64,000 nucleotides of DNA, from NCBI RefSeq assembly GCF_016827595.1, contig NZ_JAECMS010000005.1, forward strand, positions 11,277 to 75,276, written 5' to 3'. Under the pieces are notes generated by a model, which was not told the origin of the DNA, made no database searches, and worked only from the letters and a program-made list of their open reading frames with translations. Source of the DNA: Luteirhabdus pelagi. GTDB taxonomy: Bacteria > Bacteroidota > Bacteroidia > Flavobacteriales > Flavobacteriaceae. This document shows, one piece after another, positions 9,087 through 18,409 of the stretch. The position numbers and the translations under genes were made by a program. Every line of letters starts with the position of its first letter. Position 1 is the stretch's first letter.

Positions 9087-10205
9087 ATGAAATTCATCGT
9101 ATCGAGTTCGTATTTACTTAAACAATTGCAGGTTTTGGGCGGTATTATTAATACCAATAACACCCTTCCTATCCTTGATAATTTTCTTTTCGAGTTGGAT
9201 GGCAACGCATTAACCGTTTCTGCCTCCGATTTGGAGACAACAGTTTCCGCAAAGTTGGAAGTGGAAAGCAGCGAATCGGGAAGTATTTGTATTCCAGCTA
9301 GACTGTTATTGGATACGCTTAAAACGTTTCCAGAGCAGCCGCTAACCTTCACCAAGGAAGACAATCATACGGTAGAAATTAGTAGCAATCACGGTAAGTA
9401 TGCCTTGGCGTATGCTGAAGGTGAAGAATTTCCGAAAGCAGTAGAATTACAGGATCCTTCTTCAACAGTATTACTCGGTGATATTTTAGCAACAGCCATT
9501 AGCAAAACGATTTTTGCCAGTGGAAATGATGACCTTCGGCCGGTAATGAGTGGGGTTTTCTTTCAATTCGGAAGCGATAACCTAACGTTCGTAGCCACCG
9601 ATGCACATAAGTTGGTGAAGTATACGCGTGAAGACGTAACCGCAGCACAAACGGCAGAATTTATTATGCCGAAGAAGCCACTAAACCTTTTGAAAAGTAT
9701 TTTGGCAGGTAGTGAAGAAGAGGTAACGATCGATTATAACGACAGCAATGCTAAATTCACCTTCGACAATATTGAAATGGTTTGTCGTTTAATAGATGGG
9801 AAGTACCCGAACTATGAAGCGGTTATTCCAAAGGAAAATCCAAACAAACTTACCATCGACCGTAATCAGTTCTTAAACAGTGTGCGTCGAGTAAGCATTT
9901 TCAGCAATAAAACCACACACCAAATTCGTTTGAAGATTGCAGGTGCCGAACTAAATATTTCTGCAGAAGATGTAGACTACAGTAACAAAGCAGAGGAACG
10001 TCTTACGTGCGATTACCAGGGAGATGACATTCAAATCGGTTTCAACTCGCGCTTCCTTACCGAAATGCTGAACAATCTTACCAGCGATCAGGTTGCCTTG
10101 GAAATGAGCCTTCCTAATCGTGCCGGTATCCTTACGCCTAACGACGGTTTGGATGAAGGAGAACACGTTATTATGTTAGTCATGCCAGTGATGCTTAACA
10201 ACTAA
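9087..10205 (+). CDS. dnaN: DNA polymerase III subunit beta (sliding clamp)
   Basis: 372-residue clamp with the three expected repeats. MKFIVSSSYLLKQLQVLGGIINTNNTLPILDNFLFE starts domain 1. ILATAISKTIFASGNDDLRPVMSGVFFQF starts domain 2. RNQFLNSVRRVSIFSNKTTHQIRLKI starts domain 3. The C-terminus ends VIMLVMPVML, matching the family's conserved (M)PMRL-like end. It encircles DNA and tethers polymerase III during replication. It sits here after gldG, away from dnaA, and has its own promoter box and a strong terminator. Confidence 0.97.
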   Translation: MKFIVSSSYLLKQLQVLGGIINTNNTLPILDNFLFELDGNALTVSASDLETTVSAKLEVESSESGSICIPARLLLDTLKTFPEQPLTFTKEDNHTVEISSNHGKYALAYAEGEEFPKAVELQDPSSTVLLGDILATAISKTIFASGNDDLRPVMSGVFFQFGSDNLTFVATDAHKLVKYTREDVTAAQTAEFIMPKKPLNLLKSILAGSEEEVTIDYNDSNAKFTFDNIEMVCRLIDGKYPNYEAVIPKENPNKLTIDRNQFLNSVRRVSIFSNKTTHQIRLKIAGAELNISAEDVDYSNKAEERLTCDYQGDDIQIGFNSRFLTEMLNNLTSDQVALEMSLPNRAGILTPNDGLDEGEHVIMLVMPVMLNN

Positions 10206-10230
10206 GAAAGTAACAACATAAACAGTATCG

Positions 10231-10264
10231 AAATCTGCTTTTTTTCAAAAGCAGATTTTTTTTG
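10231..10264 (+). terminator. Rho-independent terminator after dnaN
   Basis: The hairpin arms AAATCTGCTTTT and AAAAGCAGATTT flank a short loop. The second arm runs into a run of eight Ts. Confidence 0.9.
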
Positions 10265-10318
10265 ATGACAAGTAGATTTCTTTTCGATGGAATGATATAA
10301 CCTTTCAACTTTCATTCT

Positions 10319-11356
10319 ATGAGAAAATATGTACTCTTTTTATTTGTATCAACCTTCTTTTTTACTGTAAACGCTCAGATTACCGATGTTGTTACGGGAT
10401 TAAACAATCCGCAACGGTTGTTGTTAGATGGAAACACACTTTACTTTACCGATGCCAACAGCATTCAAAAAATAGATATCACGGAAGACCCAGCGTCACC
10501 AGAGTTAGTTATTGGTGGCTTGGCAACTCCTGAAAGCATGGCGCTTGATGGTACCGACCTTTACGTCGCGGAATTCAACGCCGGCAGAATATCAAAAATA
10601 GACCTATCCGTCTCACCGGCCACCCGAGAAGATTTTGTTACTGGGATTGGCACCCCAAATTTTTTGTTACTTGATAATGATTTCCTTTACTATTCTGACA
10701 ACAATGCGAATGTAGTGGCCCGTTTCGATATTACCGCTTCGAACCCAACTGCAGAAACCGTTGCCAGTTCAACTATCAATTTCAATCCGACTGGTTTGGC
10801 AATTCGAGGCAATATCCTGTATATGGGGCAAGGGCTCGCTAATAGAATTTCCTTTGTAGATGTTACCACTTCCGATACGACACCAACCGACTTGGTTGCG
10901 GCCTTGGGACGACCATTAGGCATTCGGATTCAAAATGACATATTATATATTTCAGAATTTACGGGAAACGAAATTTCTTCTATAAACTTAGCTGACCCCT
11001 CTCCTACCATTTCAACGGTTGTAACGGGTGTAAGCAGCCCAAGAGACATAGCTCTTAACACGACCACCCTTTTTATCGTGGATTCTGGTAGCGACAAAAT
11101 AGTAAAGGTCGAAAATATACTAGATACTCAAGAACAGGATGGGCAAACGATAACACTTTTTCCAAATCCTGCCAATTCCTATATTTCAATAGCAGGCATA
11201 CAAGAACGTAGTGCTTATACCATTTTCAGTGTCGAAGGCAAAGAAATCTTAAGTGGAATATTTGAACCGCAGCAGCAAATCGATATAGGCGCACTTTCAG
11301 CAGGCAGCTACTTTTTCAAAATGAATCAGCAGCCGGCTATTCTCTTTATTAAATAG
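10319..11356 (+). CDS. Secreted beta-propeller (SMP-30/NHL-like) protein with T9SS sorting domain
   Basis: 345-residue exported protein. Residues 1-20 form a signal peptide (MRKYVLFLFVSTFFFTVNAQ). Five or six propeller-blade repeats of about 45 residues follow, each pairing a hydrophobic strand such as LLLDGNTLYFTDANSIQKIDI with 'G...P..L..DG..LY...'. The repeats match SMP-30/NHL/YVTN-like propellers. The C-terminal ~70 residues (TLFPNPANSYISI...GSYFFKM) are a type A T9SS sorting domain. The protein is therefore exported across the outer membrane and released or attached at the surface. No catalytic or metal residues can be assigned. It is flanked by terminators on both sides and looks monocistronic. 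Confidence 0.85.
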   Translation: MRKYVLFLFVSTFFFTVNAQITDVVTGLNNPQRLLLDGNTLYFTDANSIQKIDITEDPASPELVIGGLATPESMALDGTDLYVAEFNAGRISKIDLSVSPATREDFVTGIGTPNFLLLDNDFLYYSDNNANVVARFDITASNPTAETVASSTINFNPTGLAIRGNILYMGQGLANRISFVDVTTSDTTPTDLVAALGRPLGIRIQNDILYISEFTGNEISSINLADPSPTISTVVTGVSSPRDIALNTTTLFIVDSGSDKIVKVENILDTQEQDGQTITLFPNPANSYISIAGIQERSAYTIFSVEGKEILSGIFEPQQQIDIGALSAGSYFFKMNQQPAILFIK

Positions 11357-11383
11357 TGAACATTTTGTATATAAAATAAAAAT

Positions 11384-11415
11384 GCTGCTCTTTAAGTTTT
11401 CGAGCAGCCTTTTTT
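11384..11415 (+). terminator. Rho-independent terminator
   Basis: The arms GCTGCTC (11384-11390) and GAGCAGC (11402-11408) are followed by CTTTTTT. It closes the T9SS propeller gene and may also stop transcripts converging from the right. Confidence 0.85.
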
Positions 11416-11433
11416 ATGTAGTAGTAAGGATAG

Positions 11434-11796
11434 CTACGAAATAAAACGAATGGTCATAAAGTAACTTGGCGCTTCTCCATTATTCGCTTTAACAGCATTG
11501 ATTATGGGCAATACAAACCCAAGTATTCCAACAGCTATCAGCATCAAAATCCCTAAACCTAAAAGAAGAATGGCGGGAATACTGATTATCGTATAAAGAA
11601 TTAAGCTTATTTGAAAATTGACGACGGCCTTTCCATGCTCATCCATATCAATTACTTTGTCGCGCTGGGTTAGCCACAAAATCAAGGGAACTATTAAGCC
11701 CCCGAATCCTGTAACATAATACAGTAATTGGGAAAGATGGGTAATGACTAAGAGTTGGGTATCGACTCTTTTTTGGGTGTGGTTGATGACTTCCAT
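11434..11796 (-). CDS. DUF4870 domain membrane protein
   Basis: 120-residue protein with the DUF4870 pattern. A short cytoplasmic start leads to hydrophobic LLYYVTGFGGLIVPLILWL, then the conserved motif DMDEHGKAVVNFQISLILYTIISIPAILLLGLGILMLIAVGILGFVLPIINAVKANNGE. Three to four transmembrane segments are expected. The function of the family is unknown. A 40-codon membrane peptide gene lies 23 bp upstream on the same strand and is probably cotranscribed. Confidence 0.85.
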   Translation of the reverse strand: MEVINHTQKRVDTQLLVITHLSQLLYYVTGFGGLIVPLILWLTQRDKVIDMDEHGKAVVNFQISLILYTIISIPAILLLGLGILMLIAVGILGFVLPIINAVKANNGEAPSYFMTIRFIS

Positions 11797-11819
11797 GATA
11801 TTGATTGATTGATGTTACA

Positions 11820-11942
11820 TTAAAATAAGCTAAAAACCCAGGTTGCAATAAAATAGGCTGCAACCGCTACTCCTACAAAAACCGCAAGTGAAATAATCAC
11901 TTGTCGCATGGGATTTTTTTCTTCGGAAGGTTTTTCGCTCAT
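11820..11942 (-). CDS. Small single-pass membrane protein (40 aa)
   Basis: Read on the minus strand from ATG 11942, this gives MSEKPSEEKNPMRQ followed by a hydrophobic helix (VIISLAVFVGVAVAAYFIA) and ends TWVFSLF-stop. It has a charged N-terminus and one transmembrane segment. It lies just upstream of the DUF4870 gene. Coding is supported by the clean N-in hydrophobic profile and the neighbour spacing, not by any recognised family. Confidence 0.6.
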   Translation of the reverse strand: MSEKPSEEKNPMRQVIISLAVFVGVAVAAYFIATWVFSLF

Positions 11943-12085
11943 AAAATTGTTTTCAGTTATTAGTATTAAAAAGATACAAAAAGTTACAGCTTACTGCTAA
12001 ATCTTTCAACAATAGTGTCTTGAAGTATTTTATATGCAGTATTTGATTATTTTTGAAACATTCACAACTCACTAAACCTGATTTC

Positions 12086-14596
12086 ATGAAAAAACGAATA
12101 CTTGCCTCTGTATTATCGATTTTCACCGCTGTTCTAAGCGTTTCCATGTTGGCACAATCGAATCAATACCTCCATTTCGATGGCCAGGATGACTACACAG
12201 AACTTCCAAACGGTGCTGGATTTATTAATAATAGCAATACCGTCAGCATGGCTGGCTGGTTTAAGACCGATGAGCTCTTGTACGGCCAAGGAATGATGAG
12301 TATTCGCGGGGGTGGATCTGGATCTGGTGAAATGTATCTCATCCAACTCAATAATGGAACTATTGAATGCCGCTTGGTTACGACCACTGGACTTCATGAA
12401 GTTGTCGCTCCCACTGGAAGCATCGTTGCGGGAATGTGGCAACATATCGCTTGGGTGTTCGATGAAACTACAGTCGAATTGTTTATCGATGGAGTCTCCA
12501 TAGGAAGCAGCACGGCTTCTGGTATTTTTCAATCGCCCGATAAGCCTTTTACCATCGGAAAATGTGTACTGGCAGGTTTCAATTTCGTTTATAAAGGTGG
12601 CGCAGATGAAGTATCGCTATGGAGCAAGGCACTTACACAAGCTGAAATCCAAGACATGATTGCCAACGAATTGGACGGAACCGAAACGGGCTTGGAGGTC
12701 TATTATAAATTCAACCAAGGTACACCAGAAGGGAATAATACAGGGATTTCCTTGTTGTTGGATGAAAGTGGCGATTCCGATAAGCATTCAAACCTCTTAA
12801 ACTTTGCGCTTACTGGAACAACTTCTAACTTCTTAGGGGAACTGGGGTCTGGTGAACAAGCTATTAATTTTCCGCAAATTGAAAATAAACTTGTTAGCGA
12901 TCCACCGTTCGCATTGGAAGCTTCCAGCAACAGCGGATTACCGATTACCTATGAAATCGTTTCAGGGCCTGCAACCGTCAGTGGTAATACCTTAACCCTT
13001 ACAGGTTCTTCGGGTGAAGTAACCGTGAAAGCAAGTCAGCCCGGAAATGCCGATTGGGATCCAGCTCCCGATGTTTTTGTAAGCTTTCAAGTGTTAGACC
13101 CAAATGAAGTATTGGTAGAAGCCGACATTCTTCACCCTTTGAGTGGAGATGTTCATGCACCAAACCTCATCCCAATCCAAATTGCTTTTACGGCTGGTAT
13201 TGATTACCCAGAATTGTTTTCCGTGGCTAACGTAACTGCTATTGTTGAAGGTGAAACGGTTACCTTAACCGATCATGGCAATGGACATTATACGGGTTGG
13301 TGGACGCCAACCGCCTATGGCAACATCGATGTGGAAATTGAAGCTGAAAATAACTTTGGCGTTATGACTACGATTCCACACGCATTCAACCTTACGGAGA
13401 CAGCAACTAATGTTGTGGCACTCGCTACGGATGAAGCATGGGTCTGGGCCGATGTGCCTTCAGTCACCATAGAATCTGAATTGCCAAGCCATATTGGCGC
13501 CTACGACCAAATAATTGGAAATTTGGTCATCGATTGTCCGACGGGCGGTTGCGACCCATGGGACCGTGTTTCAAGCGTTGAAGTACAAGGAAAAAATGGG
13601 GAATGGTATGAAATCATTCGCTATCTAACACCTTATGGCGTTGCCTGTGAAAGTGAAATTGACTTAACCGATTTCGCTTCACTATTAAGCGGAAAGACCA
13701 AATTTCGGGTGAACCTTGGCACCCAGGGAAATGGCTTTTTATACACCCTTCAACTTAGTTATAACGCGGGTGTACCCGATAATGCGTATAGCACAGTTGA
13801 AAAGCTTTGGTACCAAACCTACCAATTTGGCGATCCCGCCAATCTTCAACCTACCGAACATTATAACGCTACCTTCCCAGAAAATACGGAAGCAGCTAAG
13901 ATTAAATTAGTCAGTTCTGGCCATGGATGGGGCGAAAACAATAGTGGAAATGCGGCAGAATTTCACGCTGACACCCATCATATTTGGGTGGACGATGAAG
14001 AGACATTCGAGCAATACAACTGGGTAGATTGCAACCCTAACCCCGATGGTTGTAGTCCACAAAACGGAACGTGGCAATTCAATCGGGCAGGTTGGTGCCC
14101 TGGATCTATCGCCCAATTCTTCGATTTCGATATGAGTGCATTTGTTTCTGAAGAAAATGTTGATGTAAAGTATATCTTCGATGAAGACTACGTAGACCTT
14201 TGTCACCCTAACAATCCAGACTGTATCAGCGGTTCCACCTGTCCGAATTGTGACGATGGCTTCAATCCGCACCTAATCGTTTCTTCGTATTTGATTTCCT
14301 TTGGAAACAGTCCGTTAAACAATATCGTTTTAGGAGATGAGGCATTTGAAAGCACAGATTTCGCCATGTATCCAAATCCTTCTTCAGGTGTCTTCTATGT
14401 GGATGTCGATCCTTCCAAGGAAATCTCATCTATAGTGGTGTATGATTATTTGGGCCGAAAACTGGAAACGATTTCCGTAAATAGTACCGAAACTTCTATC
14501 ATGGTTTCCTTACGAGACAAATCAAGTGGTATCTATATAGTAAGCCTTTACAATACTGAAGGATTGGTAGGTACCAAAAAGATGATTATTGAATAA
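12086..14596 (+). CDS. Secreted LamG / peptide-N-glycosidase F-like protein with T9SS sorting domain
   Basis: The start is ATG 12086, which gives a proper signal peptide (MKKRILASVLSIFTAVLSVSMLAQ); an in-frame ATG 33 bp earlier only adds polar residues. In the 836-residue product, residues ~25-200 form a LamG/concanavalin-like domain (WFKTDE, IAWVFDETTVELFIDG, DEVSLWSKALTQAEI). Residues ~375-740 resemble PNGase F: CDPWDR (Asp ~489/492), GHGWGENNSGNAAEFHADTH (Glu ~630) and NRAGWCPG. PNGase F removes N-glycans from asparagine using acidic residues in equivalent motifs. The final ~75 residues (MYPNPSSGVFYV...) are a T9SS sorting domain. The activity is inferred from motifs; the LamG domain may bind glycan. 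Confidence 0.85.
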   Translation: MKKRILASVLSIFTAVLSVSMLAQSNQYLHFDGQDDYTELPNGAGFINNSNTVSMAGWFKTDELLYGQGMMSIRGGGSGSGEMYLIQLNNGTIECRLVTTTGLHEVVAPTGSIVAGMWQHIAWVFDETTVELFIDGVSIGSSTASGIFQSPDKPFTIGKCVLAGFNFVYKGGADEVSLWSKALTQAEIQDMIANELDGTETGLEVYYKFNQGTPEGNNTGISLLLDESGDSDKHSNLLNFALTGTTSNFLGELGSGEQAINFPQIENKLVSDPPFALEASSNSGLPITYEIVSGPATVSGNTLTLTGSSGEVTVKASQPGNADWDPAPDVFVSFQVLDPNEVLVEADILHPLSGDVHAPNLIPIQIAFTAGIDYPELFSVANVTAIVEGETVTLTDHGNGHYTGWWTPTAYGNIDVEIEAENNFGVMTTIPHAFNLTETATNVVALATDEAWVWADVPSVTIESELPSHIGAYDQIIGNLVIDCPTGGCDPWDRVSSVEVQGKNGEWYEIIRYLTPYGVACESEIDLTDFASLLSGKTKFRVNLGTQGNGFLYTLQLSYNAGVPDNAYSTVEKLWYQTYQFGDPANLQPTEHYNATFPENTEAAKIKLVSSGHGWGENNSGNAAEFHADTHHIWVDDEETFEQYNWVDCNPNPDGCSPQNGTWQFNRAGWCPGSIAQFFDFDMSAFVSEENVDVKYIFDEDYVDLCHPNNPDCISGSTCPNCDDGFNPHLIVSSYLISFGNSPLNNIVLGDEAFESTDFAMYPNPSSGVFYVDVDPSKEISSIVVYDYLGRKLETISVNSTETSIMVSLRDKSSGIYIVSLYNTEGLVGTKKMIIE

Positions 14597-14620
14597 AAGT
14601 AAATTTATTTAGGTGAAGAA

Positions 14621-14645
14621 AGGGAGCAACAAAGCTCCCTTTTTT
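14621..14645 (+). terminator. Rho-independent terminator
   Basis: The stem AGGGAGC/GCTCCCT has a 6-base loop (AACAAA) and is followed by a T run, just after the PNGase F-like gene. Confidence 0.9.
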
Positions 14646-14773
14646 AGTACCCTACATATTGGATATCAAATTTTACGATTCCCCTTCTATTTGGTTAAAG
14701 TTTTTGTAAACTTCTTCTTCACACTTGATAAACCTTTCCCTTCCAGTATTTTTATAGAAAGTGAACATTCAAT

Positions 14774-16063
14774 ATGAAAAAGAATATTATACTCTTCCTA
14801 ACAATTATCGCCATAATCTCTTGCAAGCAGAAATCTGGTGAGAGCAAAGCAGAACGGGAAATGGAAGCCCCGGACAAGGAATATACCGCATCTACTGTTG
14901 AAACGGCCGTAGGACCGCTGGAACTTGCCGCTCCATATGCAACCGAATCGGTAGCCAAAATTTCAAAACTTACCGAATGGCCCGAAGGGCAATTACCAAA
15001 AGCACCGGAAGGTTTTACAGTCTCAAAGTTTGCAGAGGGATTTGATAATCCGCGATGGACCTACATCGCTCCCAACAACGATATATTTGTGGTGGAAAGC
15101 AATACAAGAAAGAGTGCGAATCGCATCACTATTTTGAGAGATAAGAATGGTGATGGTGAATTTGAGGTACGCCAACCTTTTTTGGAGAATCTCAATCAAC
15201 CTTTTGGGATGTTAGTTATAAACAACTATTTCTATGTCGCCAACACAGATGCACTTTGGCGCTATACATATAAACGTGGTCAGACGAGTTTAAAAGATGT
15301 TGAAGGTGAAAAGATTGTCTCGCTCCCAGCGGGAGGCTACAATAACCATTGGACGCGAAATATCATTACCAATGAAGCAAAGGATAAGATTTATATTTCG
15401 GTTGGTTCGGCAAGTAATGTAGCCGAACATGGCATGGAAGAAGAAATTCGCCGCGCCAATATTTTGGAAGTCAATTTAGATGGTTCTGGCGAAGTAATTT
15501 ATGCCAGTGGCCTTAGAAATCCTGTCGGAATGGACTGGAATCCTTCCAACGGTGAATTATGGACAGCCGTGAATGAACGCGATAAATTGGGCGACAATTT
15601 GGTGCCGGATTATATTACCAGTGTGAAAAAAGGCGGATTTTACGGATGGCCATACTCCTATTACGGTCAGATTCGCGACCCAAGATTGTTGGATAAGGAA
15701 GTTGACTCTTTGGTTGAAGCCGCCATCGTTCCCGATGTTGCTACTGGAAATCATACAGCCTCTTTAGGGTTTACCTTTTATACAGCAGATCAATTCCCTG
15801 AAAAATATAAAAACGGAGCCTTTGTAGGGCAACATGGTTCTTGGAATCGAAAAAACTTTTCAGGATATAAAGTAGTGTTTGTACCATTTGAAAATGGCGA
15901 ACCAAATTCAAAATCACAGGATTTCTTGTCCGGGTTTATAGCGGAAGGCGATGGCTCGCAAGTATACGGTCGTCCGGTAGGCGTAACCGTTGCTACCGAT
16001 GGCTCACTTTTGGTAAATGACGATACCGGAGGAGTGATATGGAAAGTACAGTATGCACAATAA
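14774..16063 (+). CDS. PQQ-type glucose/sorbosone dehydrogenase family lipoprotein
   Basis: 429-residue lipoprotein. The lipobox AIISC puts the lipidated Cys at residue 17. From about residue 75 it has the six-bladed propeller pattern of the GSDH/sorbosone dehydrogenase family: GFTVSKFAEGFDNPRWTYIAPNNDIFVVES, NQPFGMLV, YNNHWTRNIITN, ASGLRNPVGMDWNP and VGQHGSWNRKNFSGYKVVFVPFENG. Family members oxidise sugars using PQQ. The substrate is unknown and the cofactor is inferred. The stop codon overlaps the start of a TonB-dependent receptor by 11 bp, indicating translational coupling. Confidence 0.85.
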   Translation: MKKNIILFLTIIAIISCKQKSGESKAEREMEAPDKEYTASTVETAVGPLELAAPYATESVAKISKLTEWPEGQLPKAPEGFTVSKFAEGFDNPRWTYIAPNNDIFVVESNTRKSANRITILRDKNGDGEFEVRQPFLENLNQPFGMLVINNYFYVANTDALWRYTYKRGQTSLKDVEGEKIVSLPAGGYNNHWTRNIITNEAKDKIYISVGSASNVAEHGMEEEIRRANILEVNLDGSGEVIYASGLRNPVGMDWNPSNGELWTAVNERDKLGDNLVPDYITSVKKGGFYGWPYSYYGQIRDPRLLDKEVDSLVEAAIVPDVATGNHTASLGFTFYTADQFPEKYKNGAFVGQHGSWNRKNFSGYKVVFVPFENGEPNSKSQDFLSGFIAEGDGSQVYGRPVGVTVATDGSLLVNDDTGGVIWKVQYAQ

Positions 16064-18353
16064 GAAGCGAAACATATTACGAACCATACATACAGTCATT
16101 TTTATGACTGTATTTTTTTACATGAATTCTCAGACGACAGGTACGGTAGTCGATTCCGACTTCAACCCTATTGCGAAGGTTTCCATAACTGTAGATGATG
16201 AAGAAATCGCTACTACTGATAAAAGCGGTATTTTTCTGCTACCAGCATCAATTAGCCTGCCTATTCGTGTTACGTTTTCACATCCAAACTATTTTTTCCT
16301 TGAAGTTTCCCTAACGGAAAATAACAGTACTTTTCAACTAAAACGAATTCCAAAGGACAATGAACTTTCCACAGTACTTCTCGCATCAACTTTCAATAAA
16401 AAAAGTGGTGTGCTTATTCCCACCAAAACCCTTACTGAAGAAAAATTAGAAGAATTCGACCCAGTTGACGCTATCGATGCCTTGAATCAAACCGAAGGCG
16501 TTTATATTCAAAATGGCGCCCAAAACACCAACCGAATTACGATTCGCGGCGTTGGGTCACGAACGCTATATGGTACCAATAAGATTCGTGCCTACTTCAA
16601 TGGCATACCGATTACAAATGGAACGGGCAGTACCGAGATCAATAGCTTCAACATCGATGCCCTAGCTGCCGTAGAGGTGGTAAAAGGACCAAAAGCCACG
16701 CAATACGGCACCAATTTGGGCGGCACCTTACTGCTTTCAACCAAAACCCCTTTGAACGATGGAGCGGAGGTATCGAATACGTTTACGATTGGCTCGTTTG
16801 GGTTGCTGAAAAACAGTTCCTCTGCAATTGTGAAAGATGACGAACTAACCCTGTTTGCGAATTACGACCATCTTGAACTCAACGGGTTTCGCGAGAATAG
16901 CTTCAACAATCGGAATAACTATTTAATTTCGGCAAATTATGATTTAAATGAAAGGCTTTCACTCGGAATTCTGATTCGGCATACCAACAATATCTCAGAG
17001 ATTGCCAGTTCCTTAAGCGAAACCGATTTTAATGAAGATGCTACGCAAGCAGCCTTCACTTGGGGTCAAGCACAAGGGTTCGAGGACAATCGGGAAACCT
17101 TGACCGGGATTAGCTTGGAAAGCACTATTTCCGAAACCTTCAGCAATACGACCAGCGTTTTTTATACCTATTTAGACCATTATGAACCCAGACCCTTTGA
17201 TATTTTGGAAGAGTTCACCCATAGTTATGGGCTGCGCTCAATTTTTGCGGCTTCCTATTCGCTTGCCGATCGAAATGCTACGGTGAGTTTTGGAGGAGAA
17301 TGGTACGAAGGCGATTATAACGGTCGCACCTTTCAAAATTTATATGAAGAAAATAATGAAAATGGTAGTCTACAAGGCGATCTTCTAAGCAATAATGACG
17401 AGAAACGTCATCAATTGAATTTTTTCGCCACAACGATTATTCCTATTTCAGAAAAATTCAAAACGGAAATCGGATTGAACGTCAACAATACCAATTACGA
17501 CCTTACCGATTCGTTCAATATCGGTGAAGCCAATACTAGTGCCGATCGAGATTTTGAAACTATCCTCGCTCCTAACCTAAATCTCTTGTACGATGCAACT
17601 CAAAATTGGTCGTTCTACGGAAATATCAGTCGCGGGTTTAATTACCCAAGTGTTGCTGAAACCTTAACTCCGGAAGGGATTGTGAACCCAGAAATCGGAC
17701 CTGAAATTGGCTGGAACTATGAAGTGGGAACGGAAGCTGATTTTCTCAGTAACAGATTACAAGTGAAGGCAGCCGCCTATTTACTTTCCATTACCGATTT
17801 GTTAGTCGCCGAACGTGTCGGAAATGACCAGTTTGTAGGCCGGAATGCGGGAAAAACCCATAATCGCGGTATCGAAGTAGGAGTAAACTATTCTTCTGAA
17901 ATCTTTCAAAACTTTACGCTTTCAACCTATGCGAATGCCGACTTCAATTTCCATAAATTTGTCGATTTTATAGATGGCGACCAAGACTTTTCGGGAAATG
18001 AACTGACTGGTGTGCCCGATAAAAAAATTTCAGGTGGCCTTACCCTGAAACATACCTTAGGAATGTATGTTTTGGGAAATGTACTTCACGTAGGTAGTCA
18101 GCCCATTACCGATACCAACAACCTATATAGCGATTCGTATACCGTACTAAATCTAAAAGCGGGATACGACACGACGCTTTTGGAAAACATCAAGCTATCC
18201 CTTTCAGCAGGTATCAATAATGTCGCGGATGCGACCTATGCTTCTTCAATATTGATCAATGCTTCGGCATTTGGCGGAAATAAGCCCCGCTACTTCTACC
18301 CTGCTCCACCCATCAATTATTATGGCGGATTGGGAGTCACCTATATGTTTTAG
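16053..18353 (+). CDS. TonB-dependent outer membrane receptor
   Basis: 766-residue outer membrane receptor. It has an N-terminal signal sequence (hydrophobic TVIFMTVFFYMNSQ) and a carboxypeptidase-regulatory-like/CNA-B type domain (TGTVVDSDFNPIAKVSITVDDEE..., about residues 29-95). A plug follows: TLTEEKLEEFDPVDAIDALNQTEGVYIQNGAQNTNRITIRGVGSR and VEVVKGPKATQYGTNLGGTLLL. A beta barrel ends in aromatic residue F (GGLGVTYMF). No SusD partner is present, so it resembles a siderophore, cofactor or metal receptor more than a glycan Sus system. The ATG lies inside the end of the dehydrogenase gene. Pairing with a PQQ-type enzyme makes a cofactor or substrate uptake role possible, but that is inference. 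Confidence 0.9.
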   Translation: MHNKKRNILRTIHTVIFMTVFFYMNSQTTGTVVDSDFNPIAKVSITVDDEEIATTDKSGIFLLPASISLPIRVTFSHPNYFFLEVSLTENNSTFQLKRIPKDNELSTVLLASTFNKKSGVLIPTKTLTEEKLEEFDPVDAIDALNQTEGVYIQNGAQNTNRITIRGVGSRTLYGTNKIRAYFNGIPITNGTGSTEINSFNIDALAAVEVVKGPKATQYGTNLGGTLLLSTKTPLNDGAEVSNTFTIGSFGLLKNSSSAIVKDDELTLFANYDHLELNGFRENSFNNRNNYLISANYDLNERLSLGILIRHTNNISEIASSLSETDFNEDATQAAFTWGQAQGFEDNRETLTGISLESTISETFSNTTSVFYTYLDHYEPRPFDILEEFTHSYGLRSIFAASYSLADRNATVSFGGEWYEGDYNGRTFQNLYEENNENGSLQGDLLSNNDEKRHQLNFFATTIIPISEKFKTEIGLNVNNTNYDLTDSFNIGEANTSADRDFETILAPNLNLLYDATQNWSFYGNISRGFNYPSVAETLTPEGIVNPEIGPEIGWNYEVGTEADFLSNRLQVKAAAYLLSITDLLVAERVGNDQFVGRNAGKTHNRGIEVGVNYSSEIFQNFTLSTYANADFNFHKFVDFIDGDQDFSGNELTGVPDKKISGGLTLKHTLGMYVLGNVLHVGSQPITDTNNLYSDSYTVLNLKAGYDTTLLENIKLSLSAGINNVADATYASSILINASAFGGNKPRYFYPAPPINYYGGLGVTYMF

Positions 18354-18397
18354 TGCCTCACTTAACACTTCAATCCTAAAATCGATTACAATATTCG

Positions 18398-18405
18398 TAT
18401 TTTTG
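18398..18405 (+). promoter_or_regulatory. TAnnTTTG-type box immediately before mnmE
   Basis: TATTTTTG matches the -7 consensus exactly and ends only 4 bases before the mnmE ATG. If functional, transcription would begin at or next to the start codon, giving a leaderless or nearly leaderless mRNA. Confidence 0.4.
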
Positions 18406-18409
18406 CCGT

